Notes: generated from the sequence alone by a model not told the origin. A stretch of 64,000 bases of DNA from QQVM01 sp964544885 (GCA_964544885.1 CAZJDX010000006.1:62001-126000); one strand, 5' to 3'. Counted from the first letter of the stretch, positions 26,226 to 35,762 are shown. Made by a program: numbers and translations.

Positions 26226-29200
26226 TCATTTTTTCCACCTTTTACCAGCCTGAAGTAATTTTCGAAGGAGATCCCCAACAAGTGTAAAATAGAATACAAT
26301 TGTCATAGCCCAAATTACGGCAATATTTACAGGAAAGGTATCATAGCTTTTACCAAAAAATGATTTGACAGGGGTGAAGAACATGCCACTGAGGGGATTG
26401 GCCGAAGCGTGAATCCTGTAAACAGGCTCAAAATACCGGATAACTTCATCCTGATACACCCTTAATCTTTCAAGTCCTGTACTGTTTCTCACCAATTGAT
26501 CAAGACTTTCGTTGAAGTAATTTTTCCTATTCGATTCAAACTCCGCAAGCCCACCGGGTGTCGAACACATTTTTTCGATGAGTGATTCTTTTTTCGCGCT
26601 GCTTGCATTGAATTGCTCAATATAATAATCCTTAAGCTTGTCAAGATCAGTTCGTATATTCCTGATTGTGTTCAAGCTTATTGCAGCATTGAGATCCACC
26701 GATGTACTGATCAGCCTGAGTTTTTTATTCTCATTTTGTTCTTTGTTCAATTCATTGAACACCAGTCTGAGAATGCCAGACAATGAATCGTTCCCGGCTC
26801 CGCTTCCAAGAAGTCTTTCGCTCTTATCGGTTCTTTCTCTTAATACCGGAACCCACCAGTCTTTTTTAAATGTTGCTTCACTCATTCGCGAATCATAATC
26901 AAAGAAGTTTCGCTGAAATTTATTGTCTCTGAACTGATGAACACTAAGCGCTTCGAATGCCCATCTGGACGCCATTACGTTTCCAATGAGTGGAACTTCT
27001 GCAGGGTTGCTGATGGCAGGATTCAGTTTTTCGAATTTTACGATGACGCCGCTGAGCAGGATTTGAGGAATGATAAGGAACGGAATAAGAATATAAATGG
27101 TAACTACAGAATCGAGCCCGGAGGATATATTCAATCCAACCAGATTTGCAAAACAAGAAGTACTGAACAATACCCACCAGTACTGAAACAGCATATCCTG
27201 TACTCCGAAGATTAAATTACCTATAAAGACGAAACTCAGGGTCTGGATTGCTGATACTATGAACAAAAGTGCGATTTTCGAAAACAGGTAGCTTTGCCTG
27301 CTGAGGTTAAGAAATTTTTCACGCTGGAGAATTTTCCTGTCCCGGATTATTTCTTCAGCGCTCGCAGTCATTCCCAGAAACAAGGCCACGATAACACAAA
27401 TGAACAGGTAAGCGGGAAGATTCGGATTGTCGGTGAACGAATAACTTTCACCGGGTTTAGTGTAGCGGAGAATAAAGCCAAGAATGGCAGCAAGAAGCGG
27501 AGCTTCAAGAAGTGTGATTGCCAGGTACTGACGATTACTGAGTTTTGAAAGCACATCCCTTGTAAAGAATACACGCCACTGTCTTATCAATCCTGCCTTC
27601 TTTGCCGTTATCAGCGTGTCACCGGTTTTCTCGCGATAGCTTGATCCGTCCGGTTTGTTCTGGCTGAAAAAGTTAAACCATTCCCGCGGCGATACCTTTC
27701 TGTTCCCCGTACGATTTCCGAATTCGTCCACTTCTTCCTGCCCGATTATGTTGAAGATCTGTTCAGCATTGATATTCCCGCATGCCGGACATTCACTTTC
27801 ATCAGCGTCAGCAAACCGTGCAAGTTTTTTAAAGTAAAGCAGTGAGTCGGATGGATTGCCATAATACACGGGAAAACCTCCAGTATCGAGGATGAGGAGC
27901 CGGTCAAACATCCGGAATATATCGGAGGAAGGTTGATGTATTACTACAAAAACAAGTTTTCCGCTTAAAGTTAATTGCTTCAGCAGATCCATGACATTTT
28001 CAGCATCATGGGAAGAAAGGCCTGAGGTCGGTTCGTCAACAAAAAGAACGGCCGGTTCCCGTATTAACTCAAGAGCAATGTTGAGTCGCTTTCGTTGTCC
28101 TCCGCTGATAGTCTTGTTGAGGGGATTGCCGACTTTCAGTTCTGCGGTTTCGGTAAGGCCAAGTGCGTCAAGCATCTGCATCACCTTTTCACTGATCTGT
28201 TCATCAGAAAGCTTACCATAAACAAGTTTGGTATTGTAAAAAAGATTTTGGAAGACACTTAGCTCCTCTATGAGCAGATCATCCTGAGGAATATAACCAA
28301 TTACTCCTTCAGGTACCCCCGTCTCTTTGTAAACATCTTTACCGTTTAACAGCAGGTTCCCAGAAGATACAGGAGAACTTCCGTTTAACACGCTCAGCAG
28401 AGTCGACTTACCTGCACCGCTTCCACCCATTATACCGACCAGCTCTCCTGATTGCGCGGTGAAGTTTAATTTATGTAATCCTTTTTTTCCGTTCGGGAAG
28501 TCATACTCAATATCGATCGCTTCCAACAGAATGTGCTGCTCTTCCTTTCCTGCCATGAAAAATTTCAGGACATCACCGTAATAAAGAGGTTGAATTTTCT
28601 GACCGCGTAGCACCGCGCCCTGTGTAAAGACCGATACACTTCTTGAATCAACCGGTTTTCCGTTCACATATAATTGATCTTTTCCCGTATATCGGAGAAA
28701 GAACATGCCTGCCGCTTCAATATAGATAAACCAGACCGGCATATCCAGTTCATGATGTTGAAGCTGATGAAAAGTGTGGCCTTGTTCGATTGGTTTTTTC
28801 TGCAGCCGGAGTACCAGTTTGGATTCAAGCCTTTCAGCAAGAGGAGAGGCGCTGCTTATATTCAGACTCAGTCCTTGCAGCTCCTGTTCAATATTGAAAA
28901 CCGTTGCAACTGTTTCCAGGAATTCTTTTTCAGGTTCGGTGATCTCTGCTTCGGAGCTGTTCATGAACTCAGCCAGGCGGATAAACACAATATACTTTTG
29001 GCTGATATTTAGTTCCTTATTAATCTCCGTGCAGATTCTCAGCGCTTTCACGGAACTGACGGCGATCTTTTTTCTTGCTTTTGTAAGGTCATCGCCACCC
29101 TGCAGCGATTGGAGATGCTTGTCAAAAAGGGCCAGGTATTCCGGAATTCTCTGCAGACTGAGTTGCTGACGAAGAAAATTTTCAACTACTGATCTGCTTT

Positions 29201-29273
29201 GGGATGTAAGTCTTTCCAGACTTGCGCCGATGGCGAATAACTGCATTAAGGCCTGGAGAATTCTTTCACTCAT
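26226..29273 (-). CDS. ABCG-type ABC transporter with TerB-like and FHA-like N-terminal regions
   Basis: 1015 aa. Residues 1-140 are helical and resemble a TerB-like domain (ISQKYIVFIRLAEFMNSSEAEI). Residues 160-250 look like an FHA-type beta sandwich (LYVNGKPVDSRSVSVFTQGA). The ATPase domain has Walker A GGSGAGKS at 283-290, signature ISGGQRKRLN at 389-398 and Walker B AVLFVDEP near 408. A short insert with CPAC (495-498) could bind metal with other residues. The C-terminal half is an ABC-2/ABCG permease with a long extracytoplasmic loop (about 760-960) between membrane helices. Reverse domain order (ATPase before permease) and single-chain form are typical of ABCG half-transporters. Substrate unknown. 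Confidence 0.88.
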   Translation of the reverse strand: MSERILQALMQLFAIGASLERLTSQSRSVVENFLRQQLSLQRIPEYLALFDKHLQSLQGGDDLTKARKKIAVSSVKALRICTEINKELNISQKYIVFIRLAEFMNSSEAEITEPEKEFLETVATVFNIEQELQGLSLNISSASPLAERLESKLVLRLQKKPIEQGHTFHQLQHHELDMPVWFIYIEAAGMFFLRYTGKDQLYVNGKPVDSRSVSVFTQGAVLRGQKIQPLYYGDVLKFFMAGKEEQHILLEAIDIEYDFPNGKKGLHKLNFTAQSGELVGIMGGSGAGKSTLLSVLNGSSPVSSGNLLLNGKDVYKETGVPEGVIGYIPQDDLLIEELSVFQNLFYNTKLVYGKLSDEQISEKVMQMLDALGLTETAELKVGNPLNKTISGGQRKRLNIALELIREPAVLFVDEPTSGLSSHDAENVMDLLKQLTLSGKLVFVVIHQPSSDIFRMFDRLLILDTGGFPVYYGNPSDSLLYFKKLARFADADESECPACGNINAEQIFNIIGQEEVDEFGNRTGNRKVSPREWFNFFSQNKPDGSSYREKTGDTLITAKKAGLIRQWRVFFTRDVLSKLSNRQYLAITLLEAPLLAAILGFILRYTKPGESYSFTDNPNLPAYLFICVIVALFLGMTASAEEIIRDRKILQREKFLNLSRQSYLFSKIALLFIVSAIQTLSFVFIGNLIFGVQDMLFQYWWVLFSTSCFANLVGLNISSGLDSVVTIYILIPFLIIPQILLSGVIVKFEKLNPAISNPAEVPLIGNVMASRWAFEALSVHQFRDNKFQRNFFDYDSRMSEATFKKDWWVPVLRERTDKSERLLGSGAGNDSLSGILRLVFNELNKEQNENKKLRLISTSVDLNAAISLNTIRNIRTDLDKLKDYYIEQFNASSAKKESLIEKMCSTPGGLAEFESNRKNYFNESLDQLVRNSTGLERLRVYQDEVIRYFEPVYRIHASANPLSGMFFTPVKSFFGKSYDTFPVNIAVIWAMTIVFYFTLVGDLLRKLLQAGKRWKK

Positions 29274-29363
29274 AAAAACTGAGATAAACGGATTTACAAA
29301 ATACAGATTTCAGGTTTAAATGTAAATAAAAGTAGTTTGATCAGGGGAATAATTTCACACGCA

Positions 29364-29395
29364 ATAAAAAAGCCGTCCTTTTTCAGGAACGGCTC
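29364..29395 (-). terminator. rho-independent terminator, lipoprotein gene
   Basis: On the minus strand AGCCGTTCCTG and CAGGACGGCT-type arms form a hairpin (AGCCGT/ACGGCT plus CCT/AGG with a one-base bulge), followed by TTTTTTATT. It lies 30 bp beyond the stop of the lipoprotein gene at 29424 and before the ABC transporter gene, so the two are separate transcripts. Confidence 0.8.
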
Positions 29396-29423
29396 TTTAT
29401 ACTATATTTATCGAAAGGATAGA

Positions 29424-30278
29424 TCAGCTTATCATGCCTTCACGTACTTTTTTAACCGCCGCAGAAAGGATTTCAAGATTTTCCCTGGTGAGATCTTCGG
29501 GCGATTTGATCGAGTCATAGGTTTTTTTCAACTCTTCCAGTTCAAGGTATAACTGGGCCGAGCTGGGTATTTTTTTTAGTTCTGTGAAGAGGTTAACAAG
29601 ATTATCTACATATAATTTCTGATTATAGATCTTTTCAAATATCCCGGCATTTTCCTTTACGCGTTCACGACCTTTCATCAATTCGATGCTGAGATACTGC
29701 ACTTCAATGATTGTTCCGGCCAGTACATGTGCAGCGACTTCAAGACGTTTATTGGTTTTGAGAAATGCGTCTGTCTCGGCATAAGCTCTGTCTATCATTT
29801 TGATCAGAGAATCTCTGTCGTCTGAATTCTCACGAAAACTTGTTGTGAAGTTGTCGAAGGTTTCCTGTACTCCAAGCTTTTCAGATAATTTGCGCGTGGT
29901 GGCGTAGTATTCAAGCAGATCCTGGTTTTGCCCGTAAAATGCGGCATAAGCCATATCAATTCCATAGACACCATAATTGATCGCTTTCTTATAGGCGGTA
30001 TTATATTTCCCTTCCGCATCAGCCGGATTCAGGAGATCCTTATTGAATGGAACTTCATGCTGGTAGATGGCATTAATGATTTCCATGGGCGAAGGGAGGT
30101 TCGCTATGGTGTAAAAGAATTTAAAGTCCAGCAATTCTCTCTCTGCTATGGATGCTGAATCCTGCAACTCGACCATCGAAGTATCCAGCGATTCTTCGGA
30201 AGGCTGGTTACCTTTATTACCACAGGAGTAAAGGATGCCTGACAAGGCCAGTGCTGATAAAATCAAAACTTTTTTCAT
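29424..30278 (-). CDS. uncharacterised lipoprotein
   Basis: 284 aa. The N-terminus has hydrophobic residues 4-17 and the lipobox LYSC (16-19), so it is a lipoprotein. The mature protein is predominantly helical (ALKxxx patterns, no membrane segment), with FKFFYTIANLPSPMEIINAI near the start and VEVAAHVLAGTIIEVQYLS-like helices in the middle. I do not recognise a named family; similar lipoproteins are common in Bacteroidota. A promoter (TTTG, 18 bp, TATTTTTG) and a strong terminator frame it as a single-gene transcript. Confidence 0.78.
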   Translation of the reverse strand: MKKVLILSALALSGILYSCGNKGNQPSEESLDTSMVELQDSASIAERELLDFKFFYTIANLPSPMEIINAIYQHEVPFNKDLLNPADAEGKYNTAYKKAINYGVYGIDMAYAAFYGQNQDLLEYYATTRKLSEKLGVQETFDNFTTSFRENSDDRDSLIKMIDRAYAETDAFLKTNKRLEVAAHVLAGTIIEVQYLSIELMKGRERVKENAGIFEKIYNQKLYVDNLVNLFTELKKIPSSAQLYLELEELKKTYDSIKSPEDLTRENLEILSAAVKKVREGMIS

Positions 30279-30298
30279 GGAAGCGGGAAGATTTGATG

Positions 30299-30328
30299 CA
30301 AAAATAGAAAGGATTGGTTAAAATCAAA
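30299..30328 (-). promoter_or_regulatory. promoter of the lipoprotein gene
   Basis: The minus strand has TTTG (30325-30328), 18 bp, then TATTTTTG (30299-30306), close to the Bacteroidota TTTG-N19-21-TAnnTTTG consensus. The ATG is 20 bp downstream at 30278. Confidence 0.6.
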
Positions 30329-30417
30329 GCCTGCAGATCTTGTTCGGGCGAATTAGCTGAGCTGGCTTTTGCCTAATCCCATTAAATTCACTTAATTCGT
30401 CATGAAGATAGCCTTTT

Positions 30418-32445
30418 ATGACTAAATCAAAAGCGCAGGCGAATAAGAAGCCGGGCAGGAAAGAATCCCCTCCTGCCTATCCGGGTCTTGCTTCTGCAGG
30501 ATGGATCTTACTGCTTACCTCCTTTACCTGGCTGATCTACTCGGCTACGCTTGACTTTGATCTCACTAACTGGGATGAGAAGCATTATATACGTGAACAA
30601 AGTATGACCCGGGGTTTGTCCGGTTCACACCTTCAGGAGATGTTCACCAAAAAAGTTCTGGGCAGCTATAATCCTCTGGTGATGCTGTCATTCGCCATTG
30701 ATCATGAGGTGTCTGATGGGAAAGCTTCATGGTATCATGGGGTGAATGTTTTCTTTCATGTCCTCAACACCATTCTGCTTTTCCTGATAGTTCGTAAACT
30801 TTCTTTCGGAACGATGGCCGCGGGATTTATCGCACTCCTGTTTGCGCTGCATCCGATGCATGTGGAGTCGGTCGCCTGGGTAGCCAGCCGAAAGGATGTA
30901 CTCATGGGGTTTTTTATATTTTCTTCCTGGTGGGCATACTTACAATTCAGGCAGGCTAACAAATGGATCTGGTATTTTTCCGGTTTAGTGTTATTTCTCC
31001 TGGCCTTGCTTTCAAAGGCGCAGGCCGTTTCATTTCCCCTGATTCTTATCCTTTCCGACTACCTGCAGGATAAATCAATCCGGAAAAATCTTTTATATAA
31101 CAAAATTCCATTCCTGATCATGGCAGTCGGATTCGGACTTTATGCCATAAGCGGCAGCACCTTTGCGGCAGACAAATACGCGACTCCGCTGAGTTTCGTA
31201 GAGAAAGTGGCGTATTCATTCATGGCACTGTGGAACTATTGTTTCAAAGCCATAATACCGGTGGAACAATCTGCCATCTATGCTTTCCCGCAGGAAGGCA
31301 GTCAGGATTATATCATTCAACTTCTACTGGGTATTGCCGTCACGATTGCTATGCTGTGGCTGATTATCCGGTCTTCCCGCAGTCAGACGCTGGTTACCTT
31401 CGCCTTGCTGTTCTTTCTTCTTAATACTTTTCTCACCTTACATGTTGTCGCAGTCAATAGTTCACTCATCTATGAAAGGTTTACCTATATTAGTTATGTT
31501 GGCTTATCCTTTCTTATAGCGGTCCCACTCTCCGTAAAGCAGTATAGGAAAATATTACCCTGGATGCTTGCAGGATATTGCCTTATCCTTTCCTGGATCA
31601 CCCATGAACGATTAAAGGTATGGGAAAACAGCATAACGCTCTGGACAGATGTCATCGAAAAAAATCCGGCGTCTAATGAAGCGTATAACAACAGGGGTGA
31701 CTTTTACAATTCGGCCGGTCATATTGATAAAGCATTCAATGACTTCAGCAATTCCGTCAGGGTGAATCCGAAACAACCCAATGCCTATAATAATCTGGCG
31801 GTGATCTGGTTCAAGAGAAATAACTTTGAAAAAGCCCTCGAAGAAAATCAGAAAGCGCTCGATCTTGATCCTGATTACGCTCAGGCAGCTTCCAACAGAG
31901 GGATCCTTTTCTTCAATATGGAGCAGTATGATTCGGCGATCCATTATTATAACAGAGCAATTGATCTCATGCCCAATTATCCATTCGCCATCTGCAATCT
32001 CGGATCTGTTTACCTGAAAAATGGAATGTATGACGAGGCCATTCAGCACTACAAACAGGCCATGAACCTGAGTCCTGACTATGCTGATGCAAGCAAGTAC
32101 ATGGGACTCGCTTACCTCGAAAAAGAAGATTATGCTTCTGCTGAGGCGGCTATGTATAAAGCGCAGGAATTGAATCCTTCAGGGGATGCCTTGAAAGTGC
32201 TGAGTGGAGAATACATCCTTAAAGCTTCCAGGGCTTTCAAAAGCGGAGATGCCAACAAGGCCATCTTCCTTTGTGAAAAAGCCCTGAAAGTAATGCCCGG
32301 AAATGCAGAAGCCTGGTATAATCTCGGGGGCTACTACCTGACCTTAAAGGATATTCCCAAAGCTCGTGAATACTGGAAGAAAGCACTTCAGGTAAATCCG
32401 GAATATAAGGAAGCCAGAGAATGGCTTAATAAGATTGGTGAATGA
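30418..32445 (+). CDS. TMTC-like membrane glycosyltransferase-fold protein with TPRs
   Basis: 675 aa. About ten transmembrane helices occupy residues 25-400. The first periplasmic loop has TNWDEKHYI, in the place of the acidic motif of GT-C glycosyltransferases and of TMTC proteins, and HPMHVESVAWVASRKDVLMG matches the loop conserved in that family. The C-terminal ~265 residues contain about six TPR units (AYNNRGDFYNSAG, AYNNLAVIWFKRNNFEKA, AASNRGILFFNMEQYDSA and others). Eukaryotic TMTC proteins transfer mannose to cadherins; bacterial members are uncharacterised. Protein O-glycosylation of exported proteins is a reasonable idea in this phylum. Confidence 0.82.
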   Translation: MTKSKAQANKKPGRKESPPAYPGLASAGWILLLTSFTWLIYSATLDFDLTNWDEKHYIREQSMTRGLSGSHLQEMFTKKVLGSYNPLVMLSFAIDHEVSDGKASWYHGVNVFFHVLNTILLFLIVRKLSFGTMAAGFIALLFALHPMHVESVAWVASRKDVLMGFFIFSSWWAYLQFRQANKWIWYFSGLVLFLLALLSKAQAVSFPLILILSDYLQDKSIRKNLLYNKIPFLIMAVGFGLYAISGSTFAADKYATPLSFVEKVAYSFMALWNYCFKAIIPVEQSAIYAFPQEGSQDYIIQLLLGIAVTIAMLWLIIRSSRSQTLVTFALLFFLLNTFLTLHVVAVNSSLIYERFTYISYVGLSFLIAVPLSVKQYRKILPWMLAGYCLILSWITHERLKVWENSITLWTDVIEKNPASNEAYNNRGDFYNSAGHIDKAFNDFSNSVRVNPKQPNAYNNLAVIWFKRNNFEKALEENQKALDLDPDYAQAASNRGILFFNMEQYDSAIHYYNRAIDLMPNYPFAICNLGSVYLKNGMYDEAIQHYKQAMNLSPDYADASKYMGLAYLEKEDYASAEAAMYKAQELNPSGDALKVLSGEYILKASRAFKSGDANKAIFLCEKALKVMPGNAEAWYNLGGYYLTLKDIPKAREYWKKALQVNPEYKEAREWLNKIGE

Positions 32446-32498
32446 TTCTTACATGAATCGTATATTATGCTTCATCCTGATCCTTTACGGATTATCAA

Positions 32499-32529
32499 TT
32501 TCAGAATCCTGTCCTAATCCTTACCTTTG
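32499..32529 (+). promoter_or_regulatory. promoter abutting dCMP deaminase start
   Basis: TTTC (32499-32502), 19 bp, TACCTTTG (32522-32529). The -7 box ends only 5 bp before the ATG at 32535, so the predicted transcription start falls on or next to the start codon. Confidence 0.6.
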
Positions 32530-32534
32530 TATGT

Positions 32535-33011
32535 ATGCATTCACCCAGTTTCGATGAGATCTACATGGAACTTGCTCAAAATCTTGCACGCAAATCACAT
32601 TGCGTGAAGATATCTGTTGGTGCGGTTCTCACAAAGGATACGCGTATCGTTTCTTTAGGCTACAATGGCCCTCCGGCCGGAACCCATAATTGCGATGAGG
32701 AATGGCCTGGTGTCGGTTGTCCGCGCGACAGCAAAGGCAGTTGCTCACTGGCTTTGCATGCTGAACAGAATGCAATTCTCTACGCCGCCAAGAATGGAGT
32801 ACCGATGAACGGGTGTACTTTATACGTTACTCTGTCACCTTGCCTGGCCTGTGCAAGAATCATATTCACCATGGGCATCAAAAAAGTGTATTTCCTTGAA
32901 TCCTACGCATCCTATAAAGGGATCGGGAGTGATGAAGGAGTTGATTTCCTGCGCAGATTCGGTGTAGAAGTGGAGCATTATGTACCCGGCAGGGAGCGTG
33001 AAACAGCCTGA
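32535..33011 (+). CDS. dCMP deaminase / CMP-dCMP deaminase family
   Basis: 158 aa. Zinc-site residues are present: HAEQNAILYAA (His plus catalytic Glu) and the PCLACA cysteine pair. ISVGAVLTKDTRIVSLGYNG and the inserted cysteine-rich CDEEWPGVGCPRDSKGSC block are typical of dCMP deaminase and ComEB. It makes dUMP, feeding thymidylate synthesis. The thymidine kinase gene lies 11 kb away in the same window. Start chosen at 32535; an ATG at 32531 is out of frame. Confidence 0.92.
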   Translation: MHSPSFDEIYMELAQNLARKSHCVKISVGAVLTKDTRIVSLGYNGPPAGTHNCDEEWPGVGCPRDSKGSCSLALHAEQNAILYAAKNGVPMNGCTLYVTLSPCLACARIIFTMGIKKVYFLESYASYKGIGSDEGVDFLRRFGVEVEHYVPGRERETA

Positions 33012-33133
33012 TCGGGTTTGTGTGGATTTTGCTCATTTTAATCATAATTAACAAAACATTTTCAGGAATTCAGAGTTAAACTGATGAGCAGCGAAATTCC
33101 CTGTCTGAATCTTTGTCCTGTATCTGAAACACA

Positions 33134-34768
33134 ATGAATTCATCTGATAAATTCAAAAACTGGCTCCCCTTTCTTTTTGCAGGAGTGCTGGCACTGGGAG
33201 TGTATGTCGGAATGCGCCTGAATGAACCGTTCAAAAGCAGCCGTTCATTCTTCTCCTTTCGCACCGGCCAGTTCAACAAGATCAATGATGTCATCAATTA
33301 CATCAACAATGAATATGTTGATACGGTGAATCAGAAAACGCTGGTTGAAAAAACCATTGGCGAGTTACTGCACCAGCTCGATCCACATTCCGCCTATATT
33401 CCTGCAGATGAGCTGCAGGCAATGAATGAACCCCTGGAAGGTAACTTTGACGGGATCGGAATAGAGTTTCATGTACAGGAAGACACGATCATGGTCGTCT
33501 CGGCGGTGGCTGGCGGACCTTCCGAACAGCTTGGTATCCGTGCCGGTGATCGTATCATTGCGGTAGAAGGAAAAAATGTAGCCGGAATAAAGATCACTAA
33601 CACCCAGGTTATGCAACTGCTCAGAGGACCGGGCGGAACCAAAGTAAAAGTCACCATTGCGCGCAGAGGTGCTGCACAAAATCTTGATTACACTATCACC
33701 CGTGGAAAGATTCCGATTTACAGCGTTGATGTTGGATACATGCTTACATCACAGACAGGATATATAAAAGTGAGTCACTTCGCGGAACATACCTATGAGG
33801 AATATATTGATAAGTTTGTCAAGTTGAAAGAACAAGGGATGGAGAACCTGATTCTCGATCTGCGGGGAAATCCCGGCGGCTACCTGAAAACCGCCATTCA
33901 GCTTGCGGATGAATTCCTGCCTGACCGTAAGCTGGTGGTATATACAGAGGGAAGGTCCCGTCCCCGCGAATCATTCTATGCCACTCAGCGAGGCTTTTAC
34001 GAACAGGGAGCCCTGATCGTGATGGTAGATGAAGGAAGCGCTTCCGCCAGTGAGATTGTGGCCGGAGCATTGCAGGACTGGGACAGGGCGACCATCGTCG
34101 GACGCCGTTCGTTTGGAAAAGGACTCGTGCAGGAGCAAAGTCAGTTCCCAGACGGTTCCGCTATGCGACTCACCATAGCAAGGTATTATACACCTACAGG
34201 AAGAAGTATCCAGAAGCCCTACGAAGGCGGCTACCAGGCTTATTCAAATGAACTTTTTGAAAGATTGAGAAAAGGGGAGTTGACAACATCTGACAGCATT
34301 AGCTTTCCCGATTCCCTTCATTACAAAACACCGGGAGGAAAGACCGTGTATGGCGGAGGTGGAATCATGCCGGATGTCTTTATGGCTATGGACACAAGCG
34401 GCAGTTCTCAATATTATGCCGATGTAAGCAGTAAAGGAATGATCTCCCAGTTCGCCTATGATTATGTAGATCAGAACAGGACTTATTTTGAAAAGTTTGT
34501 TAGTTTCAGGGAGTTCAGGGAGTCCTTCAATGTGACGGAAGAATTGTACCGAAAGTTTGTTGACTATTCCCTGAAAGATGGTACGGTTAAAACCGGCCCG
34601 GGAGTGAAAACCTCTTCGGAGATCATCCGTACCCAGTTGAAAGCCCTCATTGCAAGGCAGATCTGGAAGAACGACGGGTTTTATCCGGTTATACAAACGA
34701 TGGATAAAAGTCTTCACAAAGCGCTCGAGCTGATTGAAAACAAGCAAGTAGCGGTGAAAGGCAGCTGA
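33134..34768 (+). CDS. S41-family C-terminal processing peptidase (first copy)
   Basis: 544 aa. One N-terminal transmembrane or signal segment (10-28), then a PDZ domain (about 100-185, GIRAGDRIIAVEGKNV), and the protease core with LDLRGNPGGYL, GSASASEI (301-308, nucleophile serine) and Lys329 in SFGKGLVQ. This Ser/Lys dyad is that of CtpA/Prc, which trims the C-termini of exported proteins. The C-terminal ~150 residues are helical and specific to the Bacteroidota form. A second, related peptidase is at 54775-56466. Confidence 0.92.
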   Translation: MNSSDKFKNWLPFLFAGVLALGVYVGMRLNEPFKSSRSFFSFRTGQFNKINDVINYINNEYVDTVNQKTLVEKTIGELLHQLDPHSAYIPADELQAMNEPLEGNFDGIGIEFHVQEDTIMVVSAVAGGPSEQLGIRAGDRIIAVEGKNVAGIKITNTQVMQLLRGPGGTKVKVTIARRGAAQNLDYTITRGKIPIYSVDVGYMLTSQTGYIKVSHFAEHTYEEYIDKFVKLKEQGMENLILDLRGNPGGYLKTAIQLADEFLPDRKLVVYTEGRSRPRESFYATQRGFYEQGALIVMVDEGSASASEIVAGALQDWDRATIVGRRSFGKGLVQEQSQFPDGSAMRLTIARYYTPTGRSIQKPYEGGYQAYSNELFERLRKGELTTSDSISFPDSLHYKTPGGKTVYGGGGIMPDVFMAMDTSGSSQYYADVSSKGMISQFAYDYVDQNRTYFEKFVSFREFRESFNVTEELYRKFVDYSLKDGTVKTGPGVKTSSEIIRTQLKALIARQIWKNDGFYPVIQTMDKSLHKALELIENKQVAVKGS

Positions 34769-35084
34769 ATTATTTCTAGGCAAGAATTTTTCTGATTCAC
34801 CTGACATTCAGTTCCGGGATTGGATGATCATCGCACAGCTCAAAAAAAAGGACAAGTGTCCGCGAAGAAGCCGTGTTTTTCTTTTAAGAAAATGGTAAAT
34901 ATCCGGCACATCGGAGGAAGATATCTCATCGTATCACTTTCTTCTTGGTCATCAACAGGCAATTTCAGGAGAATCAGACATTCATCGTTCTTCATTCCCT
35001 GTTCAGCTGGAAGTCTTAGCAAGGAATTAACTATCTTTGCCGCGGAAATCTTAACTCATTATTTAATTATATAAATCCACAATC
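34769..35084. other. intergenic region before sod
   Basis: 316 bp with no credible gene; short open frames on both strands (34820-35074, 34840-35022) show no family features. It contains the -7 box for the dismutase gene at 35032-35039. Confidence 0.45.
35032..35039 (+). promoter_or_regulatory. candidate -7 box, superoxide dismutase
   Basis: TATCTTTG is a full TAnnTTTG match, 45 bp before the ATG at 35085. No good -33 element at 19-21 bp. Confidence 0.5.
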
Positions 35085-35696
35085 ATGGCTTTCACACTCG
35101 GTTCCTTACCTTATGCATTCGATGCACTTGAGCCCTTCATCGATGCACGTACAATGGAAATACATCATGGCAAGCACCATCAGGCTTATGTCACTAATCT
35201 GAACAACGCGATTGCCGGTTCTGAAGCTGAAAAGCTCAGCATCGAAGATATTTGCAGAAACATTTCAAAGTATCCTGTTGCCGTTCGCAATAATGGTGGC
35301 GGGCACTATAATCATTCACTTTTCTGGAATATCATGAAGCCCGGCGGAGGAGGTAGTCCCTCAGGAGTATTGGCAGATGCCATTAATTCCGCTTTCGGCA
35401 GCATGGATGAGTTCAAAACCAAATTCGCTGCCGCCGGAGCAACACGATTCGGCAGCGGCTGGGCCTGGCTCGTTGCCGGTCCGGATAAAAAACTGGCTGT
35501 TGGATCAAGCCCAAATCAGGACAACCCTTTGATGGACATTTCGGAACTGAAAGGAGAGCCACTGCTGGGTCTTGACGTATGGGAGCACGCTTATTATCTC
35601 CATTACCAAAACCGTCGTCCGGATTACATCAACGCATGGTGGAATGTGGTGAATTGGGATGAGGTCGCCCGCAGGTTTGAACTTGCCATGAAATAA
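35085..35696 (+). CDS. sodA: superoxide dismutase, Fe/Mn family, Mn-type signature
   Basis: 203 aa. Metal ligands are His27, His77, Asp164 and His168 (DVWEHAY). RNNGGGHYNHSLFW and NQDNPLM, with Gln145, match Mn enzymes (E. coli SodA has GGHANHSLFW and NQDSPLM), while FeSOD has AAQVWNHTFYW. A Mn or cambialistic enzyme is therefore likely. No signal peptide, so cytoplasmic. A terminator follows and a -7 box precedes it; it is a single-gene transcript. Confidence 0.95.
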   Translation: MAFTLGSLPYAFDALEPFIDARTMEIHHGKHHQAYVTNLNNAIAGSEAEKLSIEDICRNISKYPVAVRNNGGGHYNHSLFWNIMKPGGGGSPSGVLADAINSAFGSMDEFKTKFAAAGATRFGSGWAWLVAGPDKKLAVGSSPNQDNPLMDISELKGEPLLGLDVWEHAYYLHYQNRRPDYINAWWNVVNWDEVARRFELAMK

Positions 35697-35724
35697 GCCA
35701 GGTATATTAAAGAAGTTTGTGAAG

Positions 35725-35762
35725 AGCGTTCAGGATCTTGGCGGATTCCTGACGCTTTTTTC
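35725..35762 (+). terminator. rho-independent terminator of sod
   Basis: AGCGTTCAGGA and TCCTGACGCT pair with one bulged T, loop of about 11 nt, then six T residues (35756-35761). Confidence 0.85.

Noticed and set aside
34820..35074. 84-codon frame in the gap before sod
   Set aside because: It would contain the sod -7 box and has no family features; a shorter antisense frame competes.
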